Below are positions 34,488-42,661 of a DNA stretch of 64,000 nucleotides, one piece after another. Numbering within the stretch: the stretch's first letter is position 1; every line of letters starts with the position of its first letter. A model generated the notes under the pieces. That model was given only the letters and a program-made list of their open reading frames with translations, had not been told where the DNA came from and searched no databases. The position numbers and the translations under genes are program-made. The stretch is from Streptomyces sp. ST2-7A (GTDB taxonomy: Bacteria; Actinomycetota; Actinomycetes; Streptomycetales; Streptomycetaceae): assembly GCF_021390475.1 (NCBI RefSeq), contig NZ_JAJUWS010000036.1, positions 1 through 64,000 on the forward strand. Reading direction: 5' to 3'.

Positions 34488-35513
34488 TTAGTTGGGGTGC
34501 AGGCCGGTAAACTCCAGGCCTCGGTGCTCCGGTTCGCCGAAGCGCACGTTCATGCACTGGACCGCGTTGCCCGCGCCGCCCTTGACGAGGTTGTCCAGCG
34601 CCGCGATGACGGTGACGGTCGAGGCTCCCTCGTCCAGGGCGAACCCGATGTCGCAGAAGTTGGAGCCGGAGAGGATCTTGGCGTCGGGGAAGCGGTGCAT
34701 GCCGCGTTTGGCGGCAACGATCCGTACGAACGGCTCGTCGGCGTAGGCCGCGCGGTACCGGGCGCGGATGACCCGGGCGTCCACCCCGTCGCCGAGCGCC
34801 ACCCGGCACAGCAGCTGTACCCCCCGTACCGCCTCCACCCCGGTGGCCGTCATCCGGACCGTGTGCTTGGTGGCCTGGGAGATCTCCGCCTCGTGCCGGT
34901 GCCGGGTCGGGGCGAACACCCGGAGTGCGCCGCTGCGTTCGGCATGCAGGTTCTCCGAGCCGGCCTTGGCGCCGGAGCCGGAGGAGCCGGTGCGGGCGTC
35001 CACCATGATGTCGCCCCGGATGAGCCCGCCCTCGGCGAGCGGGGTCAACGCCAGGATGCCGGCGTTGGCCATACAGCCGGGCACCGAGATCCGGTCGGCG
35101 ACCCGCAGCTGTTCCCGGTCGAACTCGGGAATGCCCCGGGTGAAGGTGGGCAGCAGGTCGTGCGCCTCGTGCGGGGCACCGTAGTAGTGCTCGTACACGT
35201 CGGTGTCGCGCAGTCGGAAGTCACCCGAGAGGTCGATGACGACCCCGGCCTTGGCGAGGAAGTCCGGCATCCGACGCATGGTCTCGCGATGCGGCGTGGC
35301 GAGGAACAGCACGTCGCACCGGTCGAGTTGCTCCTCTGCGGAGAAGGTCAGTCGGGTGCGACCGCGTAGGTTGGGGTGGACGGTGTCCACCGGTCGGCCA
35401 CGCAGGGTGCGGGAGGTGGCGGCGACCAGCTCCACCCCGGGGTGGTTGATCAGCAGGCGCAGAAGCTCGCCACCGATGTAACCCGCCGCGCCCACGACGG
35501 CTGCCTGAATCAT
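34488..35513 (-). CDS. argC: LysY/ArgC-type reductase: LysW-acyl-phosphate to semialdehyde
   Basis: A 341-aa NADPH-dependent reductase of the N-acetyl-gamma-glutamyl-phosphate reductase family. Rossmann start VVGAAGYIGGELLRLL, ATPHRETMRRMPDFL, nucleophile in ISVPGCMANAG, and DARTGSSGSGAKAG. Its neighbours are LysX and LysW, so the substrate is expected to be the phosphorylated glutamyl group tethered to the carrier protein, not free N-acetylglutamyl phosphate. The product would be the LysW-bound semialdehyde used by the transketolase. ATG at 35513 overlaps the LysX stop; the open frame to 36098 is an artefact. Confidence 0.9.
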   Translation of the reverse strand: MIQAAVVGAAGYIGGELLRLLINHPGVELVAATSRTLRGRPVDTVHPNLRGRTRLTFSAEEQLDRCDVLFLATPHRETMRRMPDFLAKAGVVIDLSGDFRLRDTDVYEHYYGAPHEAHDLLPTFTRGIPEFDREQLRVADRISVPGCMANAGILALTPLAEGGLIRGDIMVDARTGSSGSGAKAGSENLHAERSGALRVFAPTRHRHEAEISQATKHTVRMTATGVEAVRGVQLLCRVALGDGVDARVIRARYRAAYADEPFVRIVAAKRGMHRFPDAKILSGSNFCDIGFALDEGASTVTVIAALDNLVKGGAGNAVQCMNVRFGEPEHRGLEFTGLHPN

Positions 35514-36373
35514 GCCCGGGTCTCCTTGGTCAGCAGGTCGACGATGGCGGCGGCCACGTCGATGTCCGTTCCGTGCGTCTCCTGGAGCCCTCGAAACTCC
35601 ACCCGGTCGTTGACCTCGAGTACGGTCAGCCGCCCGTCGGGGTCCTGCAACAGGTCGACTCCGGCGATCCGGGCGCCGAGCGTCTCCGCGGCGGCGACGG
35701 CGGGGGTGGTGAGGGCGGGGTCGAGCGGGCAGCGTTCGCTGACCGCACCACGGGCCACGTTGGTACGCCACTCCTTGCTGCTGCGGTATGTCGCGCCGAC
35801 GGCACGTCCGTCGACCACGAGCACCCGGATGTCCCGGTCGGCCTTGGGGACCTCGCGCTGTACGTAGACGATGTGGGACTGCGGCGAGGGCAGCGCCGCC
35901 ACGTGTTCCAGCACGGCCGCGGCCATCGCCGGGTCGGTGACGCGGGTGACCAGCCGTCCCCAGGAGCCCACCAGGGGCTTGACGACGGCCGGGTAGCCGA
36001 TCTCCTCCAGGGCGGCCAGCGCCGCGTCGGGGGTCAGCGCGAGGCTGGTGTCGGGAGTCGGCAGCCCCTCGGCGACCAGCGCCGCCGAGGTCTGCCACTT
36101 GTCGCCGCAGACGGCCGTGGCGGCGGCGCTGTTGAGCACCGTCACCCCCACCGACTCCAGCGCACTCGCCGCGTACAGCGCCCGGTAGTGGCCGACTTCA
36201 CGGTTGAGTACGGTCCCGGGACCGGCCCACGTCGTGCCCGCACGAACCGAGAGCGACCGGGGATCGATCTGCTCGCACGCGACGCCGCGCTTCTCCAGCG
36301 TCGCCAGGATGCTCTTCTCCTCGAATCTGATCCGTGAGGCGAGGACACCGAACCGCGCTGTAGCGGAACTCAT
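35510..36373 (-). CDS. lysX: LysX-type ATP-grasp ligase joining an amino acid to the LysW carrier
   Basis: A 287-aa ATP-grasp enzyme of the LysX/ArgX/RimK branch. GYPAVVKPLVGSWGRLVTRV supplies the ATP-binding Lys and the family's GSWGR loop. YVQREVPKADRDIRVLVVDG, AVGATYRSSKEWRTNVARGA and the metal-binding VLEVNDRVEFRG follow. It should form an isopeptide bond between the C-terminal Glu of LysW and the alpha-amino group of glutamate or a related acid, protecting that amine during later steps. It lies between the LysW and ArgC-like genes, overlapping the latter. Confidence 0.9.
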   Translation of the reverse strand: MSSATARFGVLASRIRFEEKSILATLEKRGVACEQIDPRSLSVRAGTTWAGPGTVLNREVGHYRALYAASALESVGVTVLNSAAATAVCGDKWQTSAALVAEGLPTPDTSLALTPDAALAALEEIGYPAVVKPLVGSWGRLVTRVTDPAMAAAVLEHVAALPSPQSHIVYVQREVPKADRDIRVLVVDGRAVGATYRSSKEWRTNVARGAVSERCPLDPALTTPAVAAAETLGARIAGVDLLQDPDGRLTVLEVNDRVEFRGLQETHGTDIDVAAAIVDLLTKETRA

Positions 36374-36454
36374 CGACTCCTTCTCCCCTTCTCGTCGGGT
36401 TTCCCGTGGCGCTTCTTGTCGAATTTCTCGTCGATTCCCGTCGATCGGGACGGG

Positions 36455-36637
36455 TTACTCGCCCCAGTCCTCCTCAACCTCGGGTGCGAGTACCATCTTC
36501 GGCGGCTCGACGGATTCGACCTCGAACTCCACCCGGCAGTCCGGACACTCAAGGATTTCGCCGACCCGGGTGTCGTTCTCCCAGGGAACCTCCGCGTCAC
36601 ATTCAAGGCACTCGGCCGCGATAAGGGTCTGCGACAT
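36455..36637 (-). CDS. lysW: amino-group carrier protein (LysW/AmCP)
   Basis: A 60-aa acidic protein. Two CxxC pairs (CLEC and CPDC) form the zinc ribbon, and the conserved EDWGE tail ends the protein, its last Glu being the attachment point for the substrate amine. The globular acidic surface allows LysX, LysZ, LysY and LysK to recognise it. ATG at 36637 has GAGGGA upstream; the longer open frame lacks family similarity. It is first in the minus-strand operon running through LysX, ArgC-like, transketolase and ligase genes. In Streptomyces such extra carrier proteins mark secondary metabolism rather than lysine or arginine synthesis. Confidence 0.93.
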   Translation of the reverse strand: MSQTLIAAECLECDAEVPWENDTRVGEILECPDCRVEFEVESVEPPKMVLAPEVEEDWGE

Positions 36638-36799
36638 GACATTTCCCTCGCTTCGGAGAAAGCTGATGATTCCGTATCGACTGTAGCCCCGCGTTTTCCG
36701 CGAACCGCCGAACACTTCATGAAGGGCTCGTATGGAATCGAGTGCGACCTCTTATTCGAGCACACCCGTCGACATTCCGTTCCCGGGGCCGACGCCCAC

Positions 36800-37744
36800 T
36801 CAGGCCGCTGAGGCGCTCAGTGCGGGAGAGACGGCGTACCCGGCCGGTTCGGCGCGCCCGACGGCGCCCCCGGTGTCCAGCGGGTAGCCCCGCAGCCCTC
36901 GGAGGAAGGCCTTCTCCGCGATCCGCGCGAACCCCTCCGGCGTACGTCCCGGCGCCAGCGCCAGGGTCACCGGAAGAGGGGCGGGCGGCTCGGGCAGCCC
37001 GGGCCGTACGGCCCGGGACAGTCCCCACAGTTCGTCGCTGTTGGCGACCAGGCAGGTCAACCCCAGACCGGCCTTGGCGGCCGACCGCAACCCGATCAAC
37101 TCCGATCCCTCGTAGGCGATCCGCCAGGAGGTGTCCGCCTCGTCGAGCACCATGGTGACCAGTCCGCGCAGTGTGCACGGTGCCGGGAACAACGCCAGCG
37201 GCAGATCGTCCCGCCCCCCGGTCGCCGGATGCCCGAACCAGGCCATCCGCATCCGGCCGAGCCCGACGCTCTCCATCGCCTGATCGGGTGGCTCGTCCTG
37301 CAGGAGCAGTGCCGCGTCGAGCTGGCCCGAGGCGAGCTGCTGGGCCAGTACCTCGCTCATCCCGGTGCGCACCCGCAGCTGCGCCTGCGGCGCGCCCCGG
37401 TTGACGAGCCGCAGCACTTCGGGCAGCGTCTCGGCGAGTTGACTGGTCACGCCGAGCGAGATCAGCACCCGGCCGGCCTCCGGCACGAAGCGGCCCACCA
37501 CCTCGTCGTTCAGCGCGACCATGCGACGCGCACAGGCGAGCAGTTCCTCGCCCTGCGGGCTGAGTCGCATCTCGCGTCCGGTGGAGGCGAACACCGGTCC
37601 CTTGACCAGCCCCCGGAGCTGACGGATCTGCTGACTGACGGCGGGCTGTGTGATGTGCAGTGCCTCGGCGGCCCGCCGGAAGCCACCGTGGTCGACCACA
37701 GCGATGAGCGCTCTCAGCCGATTTATCTGCAAGTCGTGACGCAT
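36800..37744 (-). CDS. LysR-family transcriptional regulator
   Basis: A 314-aa regulator. The N-terminal winged helix reads INRLRALIAVVDHGGFRRAA then ITQPAVSQQIRQL, and a periplasmic-binding-like effector domain covers residues about 90-295. It is divergent from the encapsulin-like gene and lies upstream of LysW on the same strand, so it is well placed to control both halves of the carrier-protein region. The 258-bp divergent spacer is AT-rich with a T-N11-A type site at 37897-37911. The effector is unknown. Confidence 0.9.
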   Translation of the reverse strand: MRHDLQINRLRALIAVVDHGGFRRAAEALHITQPAVSQQIRQLRGLVKGPVFASTGREMRLSPQGEELLACARRMVALNDEVVGRFVPEAGRVLISLGVTSQLAETLPEVLRLVNRGAPQAQLRVRTGMSEVLAQQLASGQLDAALLLQDEPPDQAMESVGLGRMRMAWFGHPATGGRDDLPLALFPAPCTLRGLVTMVLDEADTSWRIAYEGSELIGLRSAAKAGLGLTCLVANSDELWGLSRAVRPGLPEPPAPLPVTLALAPGRTPEGFARIAEKAFLRGLRGYPLDTGGAVGRAEPAGYAVSPALSASAA

Positions 37745-37896
37745 TCTCCACCCCGTCTTTTCTCTCGGGATTCGAGTGAACCTGCGATCACTGTAAAGCG
37801 CGGCGCTTCATCGGCACCACGGTACCGATCACGGGATGGGCGTGAGATCCTCACACGCGGCGGGTTCAGGTTTCACAAAAGAAAAATTACCGAATC

Positions 37897-37911
37897 TTAT
37901 ACGAGCCATAA
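37897..37911. promoter_or_regulatory. candidate LysR-type box in the divergent promoter
   Basis: TTAT-N7-ATAA fits the T-N11-A pattern of LysR regulators. It lies within the most AT-rich stretch of the window (about 37870-37920), between the LysR gene and the encapsulin-like gene it diverges from. Functional assignment is inferred. Confidence 0.4.
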
Positions 37912-38002
37912 TAAATGACCGCCGAATTCTCCTCACCCGCACCCGTAAAGCGCCTACCGTCAACCTCGGCCACATCGACTCACTTGACCCGAGGGAGACA
38001 TC

Positions 38003-38893
38003 ATGCTGCCAGCCGCTGCGGGTTCCGCGGTACCTCAGGAAGTTCGGATACAACTCGCCGATCCGGCACTCGCCGAACGCAGCCCGGGAGAGGAGTTCGC
38101 CTGGTCGGTACGCGGCGTGGGAGAGGGCGAGAGCCGCGAGGTGCCCTTCCGGGCCCATCTCCCCGCCGTTTTCCCGCTGTTCGCCACCCGGTCCCGTTAC
38201 GCGGTACGGCATCTGCTGAAAACCGCCTCGGTGGCCGACGCCCCGGTACCTTTCGTCCACGAGCCGGCGACCCGTATCGCCGCCTCGGGAACGTCGTACG
38301 CCGGCACCCCCGAGGGCTCCTTCACCTCCTCCGTGGAGATGGCCGAACTCACCGACCTGACCGTGCGGGTGCCGCTGCCCACCGGGCTGCTGGACCAGCC
38401 GGCACTGCTCGCCTCCTTCATCGACTACCGGGTGCTGGTGCGGCTGTCGGTCGTGGAGAACCAGACCCTGCTGCACGGCAGCGAGGACAAGGCGATCACC
38501 GGTCTGCTGCAGCTGCCCGGGCTGCGTCGCGGCAGCCTCGGGGACGACGTGTACGCCTCCGTGACCCGGGCCGCCGCCGAAGTGGAGGAGACCGGTGGTT
38601 CCTGCGACGGCATCGTCGTCCACCCGTTCACCTACTGGGAGTTGGTGAGGACCGGCGTGCTCGGCCGGCTGGGCGCCGCCGGTGTCACCGTCTCTCGCAC
38701 CCGGATGATCCCGCGCGACCAGATCCTGTTGGGCGACTTCAGGGCGGCCGTGACGCTGCTGGTGCCCGGAGTCGCCTCGCTGACACTGCTGCGCGGTGCC
38801 GGGCCGGACGGTACGGACGCCGTGGAGGCCACCACCCGCGTCGGACTCGCCGTCCACCTTCCGCAGCACTTCCTGCTGCTGAGCCGCGACTGA
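38003..38893 (+). CDS. encapsulin-like HK97-fold protein (natural-product, Family 3 type)
   Basis: A 296-aa protein with features of phage-capsid-derived shell proteins. A long N-terminal arm comes first, then the extended-loop region around residues 80-105. The helix LVRLSVVENQTLLHGSEDKA leads into ITGLLQLPG, matching the 'ENQ.LL.G......GLL' pattern of HK97 capsids and encapsulins. A late A-domain segment has DGIVVHPFTYWELVR and RMIPRDQILLGDF. It is somewhat longer than iron-storage (Family 1) encapsulins. Encapsulins of Family 3 are reported in actinomycete clusters with sulfotransferases, SDRs and amino-group carrier proteins, exactly the neighbours here. It may form a compartment or be an enzyme partner of the sulfotransferase. 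ATG follows GAGGGAGA. Confidence 0.8.
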   Translation: MLPAAAGSAVPQEVRIQLADPALAERSPGEEFAWSVRGVGEGESREVPFRAHLPAVFPLFATRSRYAVRHLLKTASVADAPVPFVHEPATRIAASGTSYAGTPEGSFTSSVEMAELTDLTVRVPLPTGLLDQPALLASFIDYRVLVRLSVVENQTLLHGSEDKAITGLLQLPGLRRGSLGDDVYASVTRAAAEVEETGGSCDGIVVHPFTYWELVRTGVLGRLGAAGVTVSRTRMIPRDQILLGDFRAAVTLLVPGVASLTLLRGAGPDGTDAVEATTRVGLAVHLPQHFLLLSRD

Positions 38894-38939
38894 TCCGCGG
38901 ACCGCGACGAGCGGACCGACGACGAAGGGATCGAGCCAC

Positions 38940-39974
38940 ATGACCGGCCCACCCACCCGTGTCCTCTATCTCACCGGTTGGACGCGCAGCGGCAGCACCC
39001 TGCTCGGCAATGTGCTGGGCGAGCTGCCGGGCGTACAACACATCGGCGAGCTGCACTTCCTCTGGCGGAACGGCGTGCTCGGCGTCGGCACCAACTCCAG
39101 CTGCGGCTGCGGACAGCGGGTCACCGAGTGCCCGCTGTGGTCGGAAGCGCTCACGGCGCTGCCGGCCGGGATCGGTGAACCCACCGCCCGCCGCATGCTC
39201 GCCCTCCAGCACGCGCTGCTGCGCACCCGGCACACCCGGGACCGGATCGCCGAAGCGCGCGGTCTGCGCCCCGTGGCGTCCGGGCTGACCGAACTGCTCG
39301 ACCAGTCGGCCGCCGTCTACCGGGCGTTGACGAAGCTCGGCGGGGAGCGGTTGGTGATCGACGGCTCCAAGTGCCCCGCCGAGGCGGCGGCGCTGCTCGG
39401 CCGGGACGACCTCGACGTCCGGGTGCTGCACATGGTGCGCGACCCCCGGGCGACCGCCCTGTCGTACCGCAGTGCCAAGGAGTACATCGACCCGATGTCG
39501 CCGGCCCGCAGCAGTGGTTACTGGACGGCGTTCAACATCGCCTCCGAGTTCGTCGGCGCCGCCGCCGGCAATCGCTACCTCCGACTCCGACACGAGGATC
39601 TGTGCGCCGACCCGCGGCGTACGGTCACCGAGGTGATGCGGTTCGCCGGGCTGCCCGACGCCTCACCGGTCGACAGGGACGGCCGGGTCGAACTCGGCGT
39701 CAACCACACCGTCACCGGCAATCCGGACCGACTGCGCCGCGGGGTGACCCGGATCAGGGCGGACCACCGCTGGCGTACGGCGCTCTCCGGCGGCGACATC
39801 GCGGCGGCCAGCGCACCGGCGCTCCCGCTGCTGGGCCGCTACGGCTACCCGTTCCTGCCCGTTCGGACGGCCGTCCCGGCGAGTTCGCCCGCCTCCCGAG
39901 CGGATGCCCCGGCCGCAGGCGCCACCGATACCCCTCCGCCCGACAGTCCCGTCCCCTCCGGGAGCGCCCGATGA
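38940..39974 (+). CDS. PAPS-dependent sulfotransferase
   Basis: A 344-aa sulfotransferase. The 5'-phosphosulfate loop is LTGWTRSGSTLLGNVLGELP and the 3'-phosphate motif is MVRDPRATALSYRSAKEY; a Cys-rich SCGCGQRVTECPLW stretch lies at residues 54-67. The C-terminal 40 residues are Pro/Ala-rich. It follows the encapsulin-like gene by 46 bp and precedes an SDR gene with ATGA overlap. PAPS synthesis genes lie downstream on the same strand. The likely acceptor is a hydroxyl of the LysW-bound amino acid. In aziridine-forming pathways such a sulfate is a leaving group rather than a final decoration. Confidence 0.9.
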   Translation: MTGPPTRVLYLTGWTRSGSTLLGNVLGELPGVQHIGELHFLWRNGVLGVGTNSSCGCGQRVTECPLWSEALTALPAGIGEPTARRMLALQHALLRTRHTRDRIAEARGLRPVASGLTELLDQSAAVYRALTKLGGERLVIDGSKCPAEAAALLGRDDLDVRVLHMVRDPRATALSYRSAKEYIDPMSPARSSGYWTAFNIASEFVGAAAGNRYLRLRHEDLCADPRRTVTEVMRFAGLPDASPVDRDGRVELGVNHTVTGNPDRLRRGVTRIRADHRWRTALSGGDIAAASAPALPLLGRYGYPFLPVRTAVPASSPASRADAPAAGATDTPPPDSPVPSGSAR

Positions 39975-40741
39975 ACCTCGGACTCGCCGGCCGCGCCGCC
40001 CTGGTGGCGGCCTCCAGCAGCGGAATCGGCCTGGCGGTGGCGAAGGTCCTCGCCGCCGAGGGCGCGGACGTCGCCATCTGTGGTCGTGGCTCGGAGAAAC
40101 TGGCGACCGCGCACCGGGAGGTGGACGCCGCCGGCCCGGGCCGGGTGCTGAGCACCATCGTGGACCTGCGGGACGAACACGCCGCCGCCGAGTGGGTACG
40201 GCAGACCTCCGAAGCCTTCGGCGCGCTGCACGTCGTGGTCACCAACTCCGGTGGAGTGCCGTTCGGTCCGGTGCAGGACTTCGACGTCTCCCGGTACCGC
40301 GAGGCGGTGAACGACAACATGCTGCCGCACGTGTCGCTGTCGCTGGCCGCCGCGCCGTATCTGAAGGAGGCCGGCTGGGGGCGGATCGTCATGATCACCT
40401 CCGAGTCGGTACGTCAGCCGCACACCGGCAGTGGACTCTCCTCGGTCGCGCGGCTGGGCGTCCTGGGCTTCGCCAAAGGACTCGTCGATGCCTTCGGTGC
40501 CTCCGGAGTGACGGTCAACGTCCTCGCCCCCGGCTTCCACCGCACCCCGATCCTCGACGTCCAGTACGGCGACCGGGTCGAGGAGCGTCTCGCCGAGGTG
40601 GCGGCCCGGCTGCCGCTCGGCCGGATCGGCCGTGCCGAGGACCTGGGCGCCCTGGTGGCCTTCCTCGCCAGCGAGCAGGCCTCGTTCGTCACCGGAACCG
40701 TGCTGCTCGCCGACGGCGGCAACACCCGAGGCATCGGCTGA
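39971..40741 (+). CDS. short-chain dehydrogenase/reductase with altered active site
   Basis: A 256-aa SDR. The cofactor loop reads VAASSSGIGLAVAK instead of TGxxxGIG. The catalytic Ser lies in MITSESVRQ, but where YxxxK is expected the sequence is SSVARLGVLGFAK, so Ser and Arg replace Tyr and Lys. The late GRIGRAEDLGALVAFLAS and TGTVLLADGG are standard. Members of the 'BKR-like SDR-like' group share these changes. It could reduce the ketone left by transketolase, use another proton donor, or be a non-redox partner. It overlaps the sulfotransferase gene. Confidence 0.87.
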   Translation: MNLGLAGRAALVAASSSGIGLAVAKVLAAEGADVAICGRGSEKLATAHREVDAAGPGRVLSTIVDLRDEHAAAEWVRQTSEAFGALHVVVTNSGGVPFGPVQDFDVSRYREAVNDNMLPHVSLSLAAAPYLKEAGWGRIVMITSESVRQPHTGSGLSSVARLGVLGFAKGLVDAFGASGVTVNVLAPGFHRTPILDVQYGDRVEERLAEVAARLPLGRIGRAEDLGALVAFLASEQASFVTGTVLLADGGNTRGIG

Positions 40742-40798
40742 CCCCGTGTCGCACCCGACCGGCCGTCGCACGGCCGCCTTCGTGAAGGAGTTCCGCAC

Positions 40799-42661
40799 AT
40801 GCCATCCCTGGGAGAAGTCGCCAGCTCACGCGCGTCCGCGCTGTACGTGGTCAAGCTGGGGAGCGCCACCCTGCGACACCGTCAGGTCTTCGACGAACTG
40901 CTGGAGCTGCACGGACGCGGCGCCCGGTTGCTCGTCGTCGCCGGCGGCGCCGCCGGGATCACCGAGCACTACCGGCGCACCGGCCGCGAGATCCGTACCC
41001 TGCGCTCCCGGCGCGGCGACGAGATCCGCTACTGCCCGCCGGAGGAGATGCGGCACATCGTCGCCGCCTACGAGGAGGTGACGCTCCCCCTGATCGAGGA
41101 GGAGCTCACCCGCCGCGGCCTCTCGGTGTTCGCCTCGGTGGCCCGTGGTGGTGGGCTGGTCAGCGCCACCGTCAACGGCCCGCTGCGGGTACGCGACGGC
41201 GACGACGACCGCGTCCGGCTCGTACGCGACCACCGGGCCGGCACCGTCACCGGTGTCGACGCGCGCCGCGTCAACGCGCTGCTGGGCGCGTTCGACGTCG
41301 TCTGCCTCTCCCCACCGGTCGCCGACGCCGAGGGCGGTACGCCGCTGAACGTCGACGCGGACGTACTGGCCGCCGAGCTGGCCCGGGCCCTGGACGCCGA
41401 CCATCTGCGACTGGTTACCGGCACCGCGGGTCTGCTCGCCGACCCCGACGACCCCACCAGCACCGTGCGTCACCTCGCCGACGGCGAGGGCGGGAGCTAC
41501 GCCCGCGGCCGGATGCGGCAGAAGGTCAGAGCCGCCGAGATCGCGCTGCGCGGCACCGCCGACACCGCGATCACCGGACCACACACCCTGTCCACGGCGC
41601 ACACCACCCGCTTCTGGGGAGCCACCCCGCCGGCCGACGACCTCACCCTGCTCTCCCGCGCCGTACAACTGTCCTCGGTCTCCCGTGACGAACGGGAACT
41701 CGCGTCCTTCCTCGCCGAATGGTGCGAGGACAACGGGATCAAGAGCGAGATCGACGCCGCCGGCAATCTGGTGGCCACCAAAGGCGCGGGCGACCGGCGG
41801 CTACTGCTGCTCGGCCACCTGGACACGGTGCCGCACCGCTGGCCGGTCCGTTGGGACGAGGAGGTGCTGACCGGTCGCGGCTCGGTCGACGCCAAGGCCA
41901 GCCTGGTCACCTTCCTCCACACCCTCGCCGCCGTGGATCCGCCCGAGAACGTGGAGTTGCGGGTGATCGGCGCGGTCGAGGAGGAGATCACCGGGGCCGG
42001 TGCCTTCCACGTCAGGGACGCCTACCGGGCCGACGCGGTGATCGTGGGCGAACCCAGCGGCGCGGCGGCCCTCACCCTGGGCTACTACGGCCTGGTCAAG
42101 TTCCGGCTGTACACGCGCGAACGCGTCGGCCACACCGCGGGCGAGGGCGTCCGTACGGCCGGCGACCGGCTGGTCGACACCCTCCTCGCGGTGCGCGGCG
42201 CGGTCGCCGGGGTCGCCCCGGACGCGCTGATCGCCACCCTCGGCGTACATGCCCGGAACGAGGGTGACCTACAGACCGGCGAGGCGGTGGTCGACGTGCG
42301 GCTGCCACCCGGCAACGCGGTGGACACGCTGCTCGACGCGGTACGCGCGCAGGTGTCCCCGCCGGTCGCCCTCGATGTGCTGCGCGCCACTCCGGGCGTG
42401 GCCACCGCACGTACCAGCCCTCTGGTGAAGGCGTTCCAACGTGCCTTCCGGCAGCAGGAGTTGCGGCCTCGCTATCTGATGAAGAAGGGCAGCAGCGACA
42501 TGAACACACTCGCCACCACCTGGCAGGGCATCCCGATGGTCGCCTACGGGCCCGGCGACGCGAGCTTGGACCACACGCCCCATGAACACCTTCACGCGGC
42601 CGAGTTCCGGCAGGCCCGGCGTCTCCTCACGGCCGCCGTCCACGAATGGAGCACGATGTGA
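40799..42661 (+). CDS. LysZ-LysK fusion: carrier-bound amino acid kinase and M20 peptidase
   Basis: A 620-aa bifunctional protein. Residues about 14-275 are an amino acid kinase of the acetylglutamate/LysZ type (YVVKLGSATL, VVAGGAAGITEHYRRTG, LVTGTAGLLADPDDP, GSYARGRMRQKVRAAEIAL). Residues about 282-620 are an M20 metallopeptidase of the LysK type with GHLDTVP at about 338, RGSVDAKASLV, IGAVEEEITGAGA, IVGEPSG and a late DHTPHEHLH. The kinase should phosphorylate the carrier-bound glutamyl side chain and the peptidase should release the finished amino acid from LysW. In lysine pathways these are separate genes; fusion joins an early and the last carrier step. Confidence 0.9.
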   Translation: MPSLGEVASSRASALYVVKLGSATLRHRQVFDELLELHGRGARLLVVAGGAAGITEHYRRTGREIRTLRSRRGDEIRYCPPEEMRHIVAAYEEVTLPLIEEELTRRGLSVFASVARGGGLVSATVNGPLRVRDGDDDRVRLVRDHRAGTVTGVDARRVNALLGAFDVVCLSPPVADAEGGTPLNVDADVLAAELARALDADHLRLVTGTAGLLADPDDPTSTVRHLADGEGGSYARGRMRQKVRAAEIALRGTADTAITGPHTLSTAHTTRFWGATPPADDLTLLSRAVQLSSVSRDERELASFLAEWCEDNGIKSEIDAAGNLVATKGAGDRRLLLLGHLDTVPHRWPVRWDEEVLTGRGSVDAKASLVTFLHTLAAVDPPENVELRVIGAVEEEITGAGAFHVRDAYRADAVIVGEPSGAAALTLGYYGLVKFRLYTRERVGHTAGEGVRTAGDRLVDTLLAVRGAVAGVAPDALIATLGVHARNEGDLQTGEAVVDVRLPPGNAVDTLLDAVRAQVSPPVALDVLRATPGVATARTSPLVKAFQRAFRQQELRPRYLMKKGSSDMNTLATTWQGIPMVAYGPGDASLDHTPHEHLHAAEFRQARRLLTAAVHEWSTM

